Shown here piece by piece: positions 51,640 to 59,107 of a DNA stretch of 64,000 nt. This stretch comes from Microbacterium azadirachtae. Its GTDB lineage: Bacteria; Actinomycetota; Actinomycetes; Actinomycetales; Microbacteriaceae. The notes under the pieces are model-generated. The model did no database searches. It was not told where the DNA came from and saw nothing but the letters and a program-made list of their open reading frames with translations. A program made the position numbers and the translations under genes. The stretch's first letter is position 1, and each line of letters begins with the position of its first letter. The stretch lies in NCBI RefSeq assembly GCF_000956505.1, contig NZ_JYIX01000026.1, positions 38,250 through 102,249 on the forward strand, written 5' to 3'.

Positions 51640-52304
51640 GCCGGATCCCCCGCACGGTAGCCGCGCCCGCGCACGGTGTCGATCATCTCGGGCGTGGTCT
51701 TGCGCCGGATGTAGTGCACGTACGTGTCGACGGTGCCGACCCCGTCCGCCGAGGAGAACACCCCGCGCAGGATCTCCTCGCGGCTGAACACGCGCTCGGG
51801 ACTCGCGGACAGGAACTCGAGGAACGCCGCCTCGGTAGCCGTCAGCGACACCCTCGCCCCGGTCGGCGCATGCAGCACCCAGGAGTCGGGGATGAAGGTC
51901 CACTCCCCGATCGCCCTGCGCCGCCCCTCGGCCTGGAAGCCCCGGCGCAGCGCGCGAAGCCGCGCGAGCAGTTCGTCGAAGTCGAAGGGCTTCGTGAGGT
52001 AGTCGTTGGCGCCCGCATCCAGTCCCTCGACCCGGTCCTGCACCGCGCCGAGCGCGGTCAGCAGGAGCACGGGGGTGGTGATCCGCGCGGTGCGGACCGC
52101 CTCGACCAGGCTCGCGCCGTCCAGCCCCGGCAACCGGCGATCCACGAGCATCACGTCGTAGCGCTCATCGAGCGCACGGCGCAGCGCGACCGCGCCGTCG
52201 GTCTCGTGGTCGACGGCGTAGGTCTCGCCGAGCACCTCAAGGGTCATCTCGGCGATGTCGGCGTCGTCCTCCACGTAGAGCAGCCGCGGCCGGGCGTCGA
52301 TCAT
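51636..52304 (-). CDS. Two-component response regulator (OmpR family)
   Basis: Protein of 222 aa. The receiver has YVEDDADIAEM (acidic pocket), MLVDRRLPGLDG with the phosphorylatable Asp near residue 52, LTALGAVQDR and LTKPFDFDEL (Lys near 103). The winged-helix effector has VSLTATEAAFLEFL and VDTYVHYIRRK. AGGAGG precedes the ATG at 52304; a longer frame to 52433 would read through the R4 array and is rejected. Confidence 0.93.
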   Translation of the reverse strand: MIDARPRLLYVEDDADIAEMTLEVLGETYAVDHETDGAVALRRALDERYDVMLVDRRLPGLDGASLVEAVRTARITTPVLLLTALGAVQDRVEGLDAGANDYLTKPFDFDELLARLRALRRGFQAEGRRRAIGEWTFIPDSWVLHAPTGARVSLTATEAAFLEFLSASPERVFSREEILRGVFSSADGVGTVDTYVHYIRRKTTPEMIDTVRGRGYRAGDPA

Positions 52305-52367
52305 GCGGGCCTCCTGTCCCCAGGATTGCACCACACCCGCTCCAAGACGAGGCCCAGGAATGCCACG

Positions 52368-52455
52368 TTTTGGGGCGTCCTCTACGCGTTTGGGGCGCGT
52401 CCCGCCGAGAAAATCCGACGGGACGCGCCCCAAAACGTGAGAGTGGGCCCCAAAA
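52368..52455. repeat. 88-bp four-half-site array, copy R4
   Basis: Half-sites at 52368-52377, 52388-52397, 52426-52435 and 52446-52455 have exactly the 20-38-20 geometry of copies R1-R3, 47 kb away. The inner stem is the longest of the four (GTTTGGGGCGCGTCCCG with its complement). It fills the gap between the gapB-like stop and the response regulator start, both on the minus strand. Confidence 0.88.
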
Positions 52456-52482
52456 CGAGTGGGAGAGGCCGGAAACGGGCGC

Positions 52483-53934
52483 TCAGGCCTGCAGCGTGAC
52501 CTCGCGGCGCACCGGCAGCACGACCGGGTGCGAGCCCGCCATGACCTCGAGCACGCGGATGACCTGGCTCGAGTAGCCGAACTCGTTGTCGTACCAGACG
52601 TAGAGGATGACGTCGGTGCCGTTCGCGATCGTCGCGAGACCGTCGACGATCCCGGCCCTGTGCGAGCCCACGAAGTCGGTCGATACCACCTCGGGCGACT
52701 CGACGTAGTCGATCTGCTGGCGCAGCTTGGAGTGCAGCGAGACCCGGCGCAGGTAGTCGTTGATCTCGGCCTTCTCGGCCGGACGCTCCAGGGTCAGGTG
52801 CAGCACGGCGAGCGACACGTCGGGCGTGGGCACGCGGATCGCGGATCCGGTCAGCTTGCCGGCCAGCTCGGGCAGAGCCCTGGCGACGGCCTTCGCGGCG
52901 CCGGTCTCCGTGATGACCATGTTCAGCACCGCCGAGCGGCCGCGGCGGTCGCCCTTGTGGAAGTTGTCGATGAGGTTCTGGTCGTTCGTGAAGGAGTGCA
53001 CCGTCTCGACGTGGCCGCGGACGATGCCGTAGGCCTCGTCGACGGCCTTGAGCACCGGGGTGATCGCGTTCGTCGTGCAGGAGGCGGCGGACAGGATCCG
53101 GTCGCCGTCCTCGATCGTGGCGTGGTTGATCCCGTGCACGATGTTCTTCAGGTCGCCCTTGCCCGGCGCGGTGAGCAGCACGCGGGCGACGCCCGTGGAC
53201 TCGAGGTGACGGCTGAGGCCCGCCTCGTCGCGCCAGCGGCCGGTGTTGTCGACGACGATCGCGTCGCGGATGCCGTAGTCGGTGTAGTCGATCGTGCCGG
53301 GGTCGTCCGAGTAGATGACCTGGATCCGGGTGCCGTTGGCGATGAGCTGCGAGTTCTCCTCATCGACGTCGACGGAGCCCTCGAAGCGGCCGTGCACCGA
53401 GTCGCGCAGCAGCAGGGAGGCGCGCTTGACGAGGTCGTTCTCGGCGCCCTTGCGCACGACGATGGCACGCAGCCGCAGGCCGCTGCCTCCGCCGGTGTGC
53501 GCGATGAGGATGCGGGCGAGCAGGCGCCCGATGCGACCGAAGCCGTAGAGCACGACGTCGGTGGGCTCAGCGGGAGCCGTCTCGCTCAGCGCCGGGGCGA
53601 GCTCGCCGCGGAGGCGCTCGACGAGCTCGGCGGCGTCGCCCTGCGCGTGCTCCACGAGACGCCCGATGTCGAGGGAGGCGGAGGAGGGTGCGAGCTCGCG
53701 GAGCGCCTCGAGCACGGCGAGGGTGTCCTCGAGCGGGAGCTCGTCGTGGCCGAGGCCGGCGACCCGCTCGTGCACCTCGAGGATCTCGGTGGTGGACAGG
53801 CCGAGCAGGCGGTGCCCGTGCAGCGACGTGACCACGTCACGATCGCGGTTCAGCCCGCCGATCAGCGGGATCATCCGCTCGGCGAGTTCTTCTCTGGCCT
53901 TCCAGTCGTCGCGGCGCGCGGCGAAGTCGTTCAT
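52483..53934 (-). CDS. Glyceraldehyde-3-phosphate dehydrogenase, long (GapB-like) form
   Basis: Protein of 483 aa, about 150 residues longer than standard GAPDH. The extra N-terminal helical part (residues 1-125) contains KAREELAERMIPLIGGLNRDRDV. The NAD motif is LYGFGRIGRLLARI near residue 132, the catalytic cysteine is in LSAASCTTNAI near residue 280, and the C-terminus has YVWYDNEFGYSSQV. Corynebacterial GapB has this size and works mainly in gluconeogenesis; the presence of pckG in the window fits, but cofactor choice is not readable. AAGGA precedes the ATG at 53934. Confidence 0.9.
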   Translation of the reverse strand: MNDFAARRDDWKAREELAERMIPLIGGLNRDRDVVTSLHGHRLLGLSTTEILEVHERVAGLGHDELPLEDTLAVLEALRELAPSSASLDIGRLVEHAQGDAAELVERLRGELAPALSETAPAEPTDVVLYGFGRIGRLLARILIAHTGGGSGLRLRAIVVRKGAENDLVKRASLLLRDSVHGRFEGSVDVDEENSQLIANGTRIQVIYSDDPGTIDYTDYGIRDAIVVDNTGRWRDEAGLSRHLESTGVARVLLTAPGKGDLKNIVHGINHATIEDGDRILSAASCTTNAITPVLKAVDEAYGIVRGHVETVHSFTNDQNLIDNFHKGDRRGRSAVLNMVITETGAAKAVARALPELAGKLTGSAIRVPTPDVSLAVLHLTLERPAEKAEINDYLRRVSLHSKLRQQIDYVESPEVVSTDFVGSHRAGIVDGLATIANGTDVILYVWYDNEFGYSSQVIRVLEVMAGSHPVVLPVRREVTLQA

Positions 53935-54172
53935 CAGCGTCCTTGCATGCACATGCGCCAGGGGATCGATGGCGCGGGATCGGGTGGGGGCGGATCCGCC
54001 CCTATCCAGGGTAGGTGGCCGCCCTGGCCGCATCCGACCGATCAGGGCCGCAAGAATCGGGCTTCTTTGCGCCTCGCACAAGGCGGACCCGTGCCTCTCG
54101 GGACTGCGGCCGCACAATGCCGCGGATCTGCATCCCTGACGCATCGGTCTATTCGTCTACACTGGTGGAATA
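53935..54172. other. Intergenic region between gapB-like gene and amidohydrolase
   Basis: This 238-bp divergent gap contains the copy-1 cluster motif at its right end (54155-54172). The sequence near 54055-54085 is slightly AT-richer (GGGCTTCTTTGCGCC). I see no ORF or RNA gene. Confidence 0.4.
54155..54172 (+). promoter_or_regulatory. Cluster motif copy 1 (probable TetR operator/promoter)
   Basis: GTCTACACTGGTGGAATA abuts the amidohydrolase ATG. It matches the motifs at 56781 and 63590 (GTCTACA, then GG and an A-run). TACACT within it could serve as -10, and GGTGGA as ribosome binding site. Confidence 0.5.
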
Positions 54173-55501
54173 ATGAATCAGACACCGCTCGGCGACGACG
54201 CCGATCTCCTCCTGCACGGCGGACGGATCCACACCCTCGACGGGCGGGGAGCGACGACCGACGCCCTCGCCGTCCGCTCCGGCCGCATCGTCGCCCTCGG
54301 GGCCGACGCGCTCAGGATGCACGCGACCGAGGCCGTCGACCTCGACGGCCGCACCGCGATCCCCGGGGTGAATGACGCGCACCTGCACGCGGCCTGGCTC
54401 GGCGCGCGCTGGCCGCACCTGTTCTTCTCCGCCACGCCCCCGGCGGAGCAGCCCGCCGGCGCGCTCGTGCACACCGCCGCCGAGCGCCGCGCCGCCCTGC
54501 AGAACGCCTGGCGCCTGCTCGCCGAACTCGGCATCACGAGCTACACCGAGCCGGGGATCGGGCCGGGTGAGGACGCGGGCGAGACCGGCTGCTTCGGCAC
54601 CGCCATGATGGACGCCTACCTCGCGCTGCACCGCGAGAAGGCGCAGACGGCGCGGGTGACCCTGCTGCGCCTGTTCGGCACGCTGGACGGTGCCGCGGAG
54701 CTCGAGGACTTCGAACGCGGCATCCGCACCCCGTTGCCCACGACGGATCCGCGCTGGCTGGCGGTGACCGGCGTGAAGATCTTCGCGGACGGGATCCCTC
54801 CGATGACGACCTCGTGGGTGAGCGAGCCGTACCCCGACGGCACCTCGGGAGAGCTGCTGCCGCAGAGCGCCGACGGTGCGCTGCACGCCTACCGGCGCAT
54901 GATCGCGATCGCGCTCGAGCGCGGCGAGCAGATCGCGGTGCACGCGACCGGCGACCGCTCGATCGAGGAGTTCCTGCGCGTGCTCGAGGAGCACCGGGAA
55001 TCCGTCGGCGCGGCGCCGCACTACGTCGTGCACGCCGACCTCGCGACCCCTGCGCAGATCGAGCGCATGCGTGCGGTCGGGGCGGGCTTCGCCGTGCAGC
55101 CGCTGATCGCAGAGCACACCCGGGACTGGGCCGGCGCGCAGCTCGGCCCCGAGCGCACCGCCGCCGCGTGGCCGCTCGGCGAGATGCTCGGCTCGGGAGC
55201 GCTGACCACGATCACGAGCGACGCCCCGATCGCGACGCCGGACTGGCGCATCGGGCTGGACGCCTCGCTCGCCCTGCTCGGCCGCGACGATGCAGGCACC
55301 CGCAGGCAGCTGCTTCGGCGCGTGACCATCGACCCGGCCCGCCAGGACGGCGCCGCCACCTGGAAGGGCTCGCTCGAGATCGGCAAGGTCGCCGACATCA
55401 CGGTGCTGGACGAGGATCCCGCCGAACCCGGCCGCCCCTTCGCCGGCATCGGCATCGCCCGCACGATCGTCGACGGCCGGACGGTGTTCGAGCGGGCGTG
55501 A
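54173..55501 (+). CDS. Amidohydrolase family protein (YtcJ/amidohydrolase_3-like)
   Basis: Metal-dependent hydrolase of 442 aa. LLLHGGRIHTLDG is the beta-sandwich start, GVNDAHLHAAWLG the HxH metal site near residue 68, VKIFADG the lysine strand, IAVHATGD and VVHADLA supply further His ligands, and ITSDAPIATPDW the catalytic Asp. The C-terminus returns to the sandwich (GKVADITVLDEDP). The YtcJ group is usually nearer 530 aa, so this is a short form. It is transcribed away from the minus-strand cluster but shares its promoter motif. Substrate is unknown; an imported amide or peptide derivative is plausible. Confidence 0.85.
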   Translation: MNQTPLGDDADLLLHGGRIHTLDGRGATTDALAVRSGRIVALGADALRMHATEAVDLDGRTAIPGVNDAHLHAAWLGARWPHLFFSATPPAEQPAGALVHTAAERRAALQNAWRLLAELGITSYTEPGIGPGEDAGETGCFGTAMMDAYLALHREKAQTARVTLLRLFGTLDGAAELEDFERGIRTPLPTTDPRWLAVTGVKIFADGIPPMTTSWVSEPYPDGTSGELLPQSADGALHAYRRMIAIALERGEQIAVHATGDRSIEEFLRVLEEHRESVGAAPHYVVHADLATPAQIERMRAVGAGFAVQPLIAEHTRDWAGAQLGPERTAAAWPLGEMLGSGALTTITSDAPIATPDWRIGLDASLALLGRDDAGTRRQLLRRVTIDPARQDGAATWKGSLEIGKVADITVLDEDPAEPGRPFAGIGIARTIVDGRTVFERA

Positions 55502-55656
55502 GCGGGCGGGATCCTGGCCCGCGCGCGACCCTGCCCCGCGCTCGGTCGTGCCCCCTCGAATGCATCGGATCCTGTCGAGCGAACGGGTTCTTCACGCGAA
55601 CGAGCCGTGCACTCGACACCATCCCGTGCACTCGGCGCGTCGCGCGCGCACGAAAC

Positions 55657-55688
55657 GGGCGGGCGACGTGTCCGCTCGTCGCCCGCCC
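55657..55688. terminator. Hairpin in the convergent amidohydrolase/methyltransferase gap
   Basis: An 11-bp stem GGGCGGGCGAC/GTCGCCCGCCC with a 10-nt loop, 155 bp after the amidohydrolase stop. The remaining sequence of this 270-bp gap shows no gene. Confidence 0.6.
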
Positions 55689-55728
55689 TGGATCCGGCCA
55701 CGTCCGCGAGAACCGGATCCGGATGCGC

Positions 55729-55762
55729 CGCCCGTCGACCCTCCGAGAGGGGCCGACGGGCG
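55729..55762 (-). terminator. Hairpin after the methyltransferase gene
   Basis: A 9-bp stem CGCCCGTCG/CGACGGGCG, 10 bp beyond the methyltransferase stop on the minus strand. Confidence 0.6.
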
Positions 55763-55771
55763 ACGCCGCTC

Positions 55772-56755
55772 TCACACCGCCGTGGCGAGGAGCACCCGCG
55801 GGCTCGCCGGGAGCGCGATCTTCTCCCGCACCTCCCAGCCGGCATCGGCCAGCCAGCCGCGCACCTGCGCCTCGGGATACACGATCGTGCCGTCGATCAC
55901 GAGGTACTCCCCCGCGTGCAGCGCGTCGATGCCGCGCTGCGAGGCGTCGTCGTCGAGGAAGAAGTCGAGCACCGTGAGGGTGGCGCCGGGGAGTGCAGCG
56001 GCCCGGAGGTTGCGGAAGATCTGCGCGTTCTCCTCCGCCGAGAAGCGGTGGATCACGTGGTTCGCGAGCACCGCGTCGTAGGCGCCCTGCGGCTGCGCGG
56101 TCGCGGTGTCCGCGGTCTCGACCACGGCGCGGTCGGCAACGCCTGCCGCCTCGATCGCCTCCGCCACCCCGCCCTCGAACCCGGGCGCATACACGAACGT
56201 GGCGCGCAGCCCGGCGTTGCGCTTCATCGCCTCCAGCGCGAAGCCCGCCGACAGCCCGCCGAAGTCCAGCGCGTTCGTCGCCGCGGAGAGGTCGACGAGA
56301 CGGCCGAACTCCTGCGCGTGCAGGGCGTTGTAGGTCATGACCCCGGCCATGAAGGTGCCCCAGCGGGCGTCGTCCATCTGCAGGTCCCCCGGCTCGGTCG
56401 TGTCGACCGTGTGCCCGAACTGCAACCAGTGCGGGTAGCTGATCTCGCCGAGGAAAGTGAGGAACGGGGCCAGGTCGAGCGCGGAGGACTCCCCCGCGAG
56501 GTACGCGGCCGTGTCGGACTCGAGCGCATAGCGTCCGTCCGCGCGCGTCAGCAGCCCCTTCCCCGCCATCGCGTCGGCGAGGATCTGCGCGACGCGCTCG
56601 CTCACGCCGGTGCGCTCCGCGATCGCGGGAACCGTGTCGGCGCCCGCGGCGATCGCGGCGAACAGGCCGATCCGACTGGCTTCGAACAGCTGCTTCGAGG
56701 CCATGTAGCCCGTCGCGATGTCCAGGATGCGCGCGGCGTCGGGTGTCGTCGTCAT
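55772..56755 (-). CDS. SAM-dependent methyltransferase with winged-helix dimerisation domain
   Basis: Protein of 327 aa with the plan of acetylserotonin O-methyltransferase-like enzymes. The N-terminal dimerisation winged helix (residues 10-95) includes ASKQLFEASRIGLFAAIA and AERTGVSERVAQILADAMAGKGLL in segments. The SAM-binding motif I is degenerate (ALDFGGLSAGFALEAM near residue 165). AVLANHVIHRFSAEEN is the usual catalytic region, and LTVLDFFLDDD the strand after it. O-methylation of a small molecule is likely. GAAAGG lies before the ATG and the copy-2 cluster motif about 25 nt upstream. Confidence 0.85.
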   Translation of the reverse strand: MTTTPDAARILDIATGYMASKQLFEASRIGLFAAIAAGADTVPAIAERTGVSERVAQILADAMAGKGLLTRADGRYALESDTAAYLAGESSALDLAPFLTFLGEISYPHWLQFGHTVDTTEPGDLQMDDARWGTFMAGVMTYNALHAQEFGRLVDLSAATNALDFGGLSAGFALEAMKRNAGLRATFVYAPGFEGGVAEAIEAAGVADRAVVETADTATAQPQGAYDAVLANHVIHRFSAEENAQIFRNLRAAALPGATLTVLDFFLDDDASQRGIDALHAGEYLVIDGTIVYPEAQVRGWLADAGWEVREKIALPASPRVLLATAV

Positions 56756-56780
56756 GTGTATTGCCTTTCGTGAGTGGTAA

Positions 56781-56800
56781 GTCTACAAACGTTGGAAAAA
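56781..56800 (-). promoter_or_regulatory. Cluster motif copy 2 (probable TetR operator over the -10 box)
   Basis: The plus strand reads GTCTACAAACGTTGGAAAAA; on the minus strand this gives TAGAC(T) as the -10 of the methyltransferase gene, preceded by TTCCAACGTTTG with an AACGTT core. Confidence 0.55.
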
Positions 56801-56819
56801 ACAGGTAGGGGTGGGCCGG

Positions 56820-56839
56820 CTTCGACAGGCTCAGGAGCC
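56820..56839. repeat. Dispersed short repeat, second copy
   Basis: CTTCGACAGGCTCAGGAGCC is related to the repeat in the 3' end of cdd (14052-14073). It lies 7 bp beyond the alpha/beta hydrolase stop. Confidence 0.5.
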
Positions 56840-56845
56840 GGGGGC

Positions 56846-57571
56846 TCAGTCCTCGGCGAGGAACTCCGCGACCGCAGCGCGGAACTCGGGTGCGTGCGGC
56901 GCAGCCAGGTGGTCACCGGGCACCCGCACGACGCGGGAGTCCGGCACCGCGGCGGCGAGCGCGTCGATGCCCTGCGCCATCGGATCGTCGGCTCCCCCGA
57001 CCAGCAGCACGGACTGGGTCGGTGCGCCGACCGCGGGATCGAACGGCTGGGACGCGAGCCCCTCGATCAGGTCGAGCAGCGCCTCGGGGCGGTTCCCTGG
57101 CAGCGTCGCCATGCCCAGGATCATGCCCGTGATCGGATCCGCCGGCGCGGGTCCCCCGGCGAGCGCGGCACGGGCGGCGGGCAGGTCGACCAGGGCGAAC
57201 GGCTCCATCGGGCTGAGGCCGCCGAGCACCACTCGCCGCACCGAGAGCCCGGGATGGCCGGCGAGCGCCCAGGCCAGCCGCGCGCCGAGCGAATAGCCGA
57301 CGACGTCGATCTCCTCGCCCGAACAGGCCGTGGCGACGGCCCGCGCGAGCAGGTCGACGACCCCCGACGTGGAGAGCGCGCCGACCGCGGGGCTGTCGCC
57401 GTGCGCGGGCAGATCCACCCGCACGGCGGGGCGATCCGCGAGCACAGGATCCCACTCGGCATCCGGCCAGTCGAGGCGGGCGCGCGAGGCGAGGCCGTGC
57501 AGGAACAGCACCGGCCGGCCGGTCCCCTCCCGACGGGTGATGGACAGGGCGATCTCGGGTGCACCGGTCAT
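56846..57571 (-). CDS. Alpha/beta hydrolase
   Basis: Protein of 241 aa. The oxyanion loop is VLFLHGLASRARLDW, the nucleophile elbow VVGYSLGARLAW (Ser near residue 93), the acid strand LLVGGADDPMAQG and the catalytic His in VPGDHLAAPHAPEF. It is an esterase, lipase or C-C hydrolase of unknown substrate. The gene is 46 nt after the TetR gene and probably part of the ABC transporter operon. Confidence 0.87.
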   Translation of the reverse strand: MTGAPEIALSITRREGTGRPVLFLHGLASRARLDWPDAEWDPVLADRPAVRVDLPAHGDSPAVGALSTSGVVDLLARAVATACSGEEIDVVGYSLGARLAWALAGHPGLSVRRVVLGGLSPMEPFALVDLPAARAALAGGPAPADPITGMILGMATLPGNRPEALLDLIEGLASQPFDPAVGAPTQSVLLVGGADDPMAQGIDALAAAVPDSRVVRVPGDHLAAPHAPEFRAAVAEFLAED

Positions 57572-57617
57572 CGGGCGCCCTCCTCTCGATGAAGCGTGGA
57601 GGCCGCCCGTGATCCGG

Positions 57618-58205
57618 TCAGCGCAGCCGCGCGAGGAACTGGTCGATGTAGGCCTGATAGTCGGGGATGCGGTCGCCCTGCGGATACATGAGGTTGATCA
57701 CGGTGGCGCCCACGGCGACGGAGATGAACTCGTTCGCCATCGCCTCGTAGTCGAGATCGCGGATCGAGCCCGCGTCGCGGGCCGCCTCCATCCGCTCGAC
57801 GAGCATGCCCCGCCAGCGCACGAGGTGGGTCTGATAGAGCTCCGCGAGCGACTCGTTCGACATCGCGTACTCCCAGAGCGCCAGGAGGACCCGACCGCTC
57901 GCGATCTCGTCCTTGTCGCTCGGCAGCGTGCCCACCAGCACCTGGCGGAGCATCTCGTCGGGGGTCAGCTCGGCCGAGATCGCCTTCTGCAGCCAGACGT
58001 CGTGCTCGTGCAGGACGGTCTCGAACGTCGCTGCGACGATGCTCTCCTTGCCCGGGAAGTAGTGCTTCAGGGCGCCGTTCGCGAAGCCCGCCTCCGCGGC
58101 GATGCTGCGCATGGTCGCCGCTTCGAACCCGCCCTTGAGGATGATCCCCTTGGCGACCTCGACGATCTCCCGACGACGCTGATCGTGATCGATGATCTTC
58201 GGCAT
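57618..58205 (-). CDS. TetR family transcriptional regulator
   Basis: Protein of 195 aa. The N-terminal HTH is RREIVEVAKGIILKGGFEAATMRSIAAEAGFANGALKHYFPGKESI in parts (residues 11-55), ending in the typical LKHYFPGKE. The C-terminal domain is a helical ligand/dimer domain with LLALWEYAMSNESLAELY. AAGGAA precedes the ATG. It lies inside the ABC/hydrolase cluster and is the obvious candidate to bind the motif repeated at 54155, 56781 and 63590. Confidence 0.9.
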   Translation of the reverse strand: MPKIIDHDQRRREIVEVAKGIILKGGFEAATMRSIAAEAGFANGALKHYFPGKESIVAATFETVLHEHDVWLQKAISAELTPDEMLRQVLVGTLPSDKDEIASGRVLLALWEYAMSNESLAELYQTHLVRWRGMLVERMEAARDAGSIRDLDYEAMANEFISVAVGATVINLMYPQGDRIPDYQAYIDQFLARLR

Positions 58206-58273
58206 GGGTTCCTTCCGACGTGGCGTCCGGCGACGGCGCGCACAGGGGCGCGGACGTGCGGAATCGCTGCCTG

Positions 58274-59107
58274 CTACCGTACCGGGGCATCCGCGGCCTC
58301 GCGCAGCGCCAACCATTCGGCACGGCGCGTCCTCTGCGTGACGGGGTCGGCGACCGGCGACGCCAATCGCAGTCGCTCGGCGTACGGGTGCCGCGGTGCG
58401 CGGGTGATCTGCTCCCCCGCGCCGGTCTCGACGATCTCGCCTTGATACATCACTGCCACGCGGTGGCACACCCGGCGGACGACCCCCAGGTCGTGCGAGA
58501 CGAAGAGGTAGGAGACGCCCGTGTCGCGCTGCAACTCGATGAAGAGGTCGAGGATCGTCGCCTGCGTGGTGAGGTCGAGGGCGCTGACCGGCTCGTCGCA
58601 CACGATCAGGCGCGGCCGGCGCACGAGCGCCCGCGCGATCGCGACGCGCTGACGCTGCCCGCCGGAGAACTCGCTCGGGTAGCGGTCCATCGCGGTCTCG
58701 GGAAGACGCACGCGGTCGAGCATCTCGCGCACGCGCGCCTGGGCTTCTGCGCCGCCCAGCCCGCTCGTCAGCAGCGGCTCGGACAGGATGTCGCCGATCG
58801 TCATCGCCGGATTCAGGGATCCGTACGGATCCTGGAACACGACCTGCACGTCGTCGGCCAGCGCGCGGCGCCCGGCCCGGCCGACCGCGGTGATGTCCTT
58901 CCCGTCGAAGCGGATCCTGCCGCCGGTCACGGGCGCGAGACCGAGGATGGCCTTGCCGAGCGTGGACTTGCCGGATCCGGACTCGCCCACCAGGCCCATG
59001 CACTCCCCCGGCGCGACGTCGATCGAGACGCCGTGCAGGGCCCGGAACGCCTTGCGTCCGCGGCCGTACTCGACGACCAGATCCTGCACCTCGAGCAGCG
59101 CGGTCAT
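58274..59107 (-). CDS. Oligopeptide/dipeptide ABC transporter ATP-binding protein (OppF/DppF type)
   Basis: Protein of 277 aa with one nucleotide-binding domain. Walker A is GESGSGKST near residue 41, Q-loop FQDPYGSLNP, signature FSGGQRQRV, Walker B LIVCDEPVSALD and H-loop VSHDLG. The C-terminus is short and lacks a full Opp/DppF cysteine-rich end. It pairs with the ATPase domain of the fused protein encoded upstream (ATGA overlap at 59104). Confidence 0.93.
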   Translation of the reverse strand: MTALLEVQDLVVEYGRGRKAFRALHGVSIDVAPGECMGLVGESGSGKSTLGKAILGLAPVTGGRIRFDGKDITAVGRAGRRALADDVQVVFQDPYGSLNPAMTIGDILSEPLLTSGLGGAEAQARVREMLDRVRLPETAMDRYPSEFSGGQRQRVAIARALVRRPRLIVCDEPVSALDLTTQATILDLFIELQRDTGVSYLFVSHDLGVVRRVCHRVAVMYQGEIVETGAGEQITRAPRHPYAERLRLASPVADPVTQRTRRAEWLALREAADAPVR

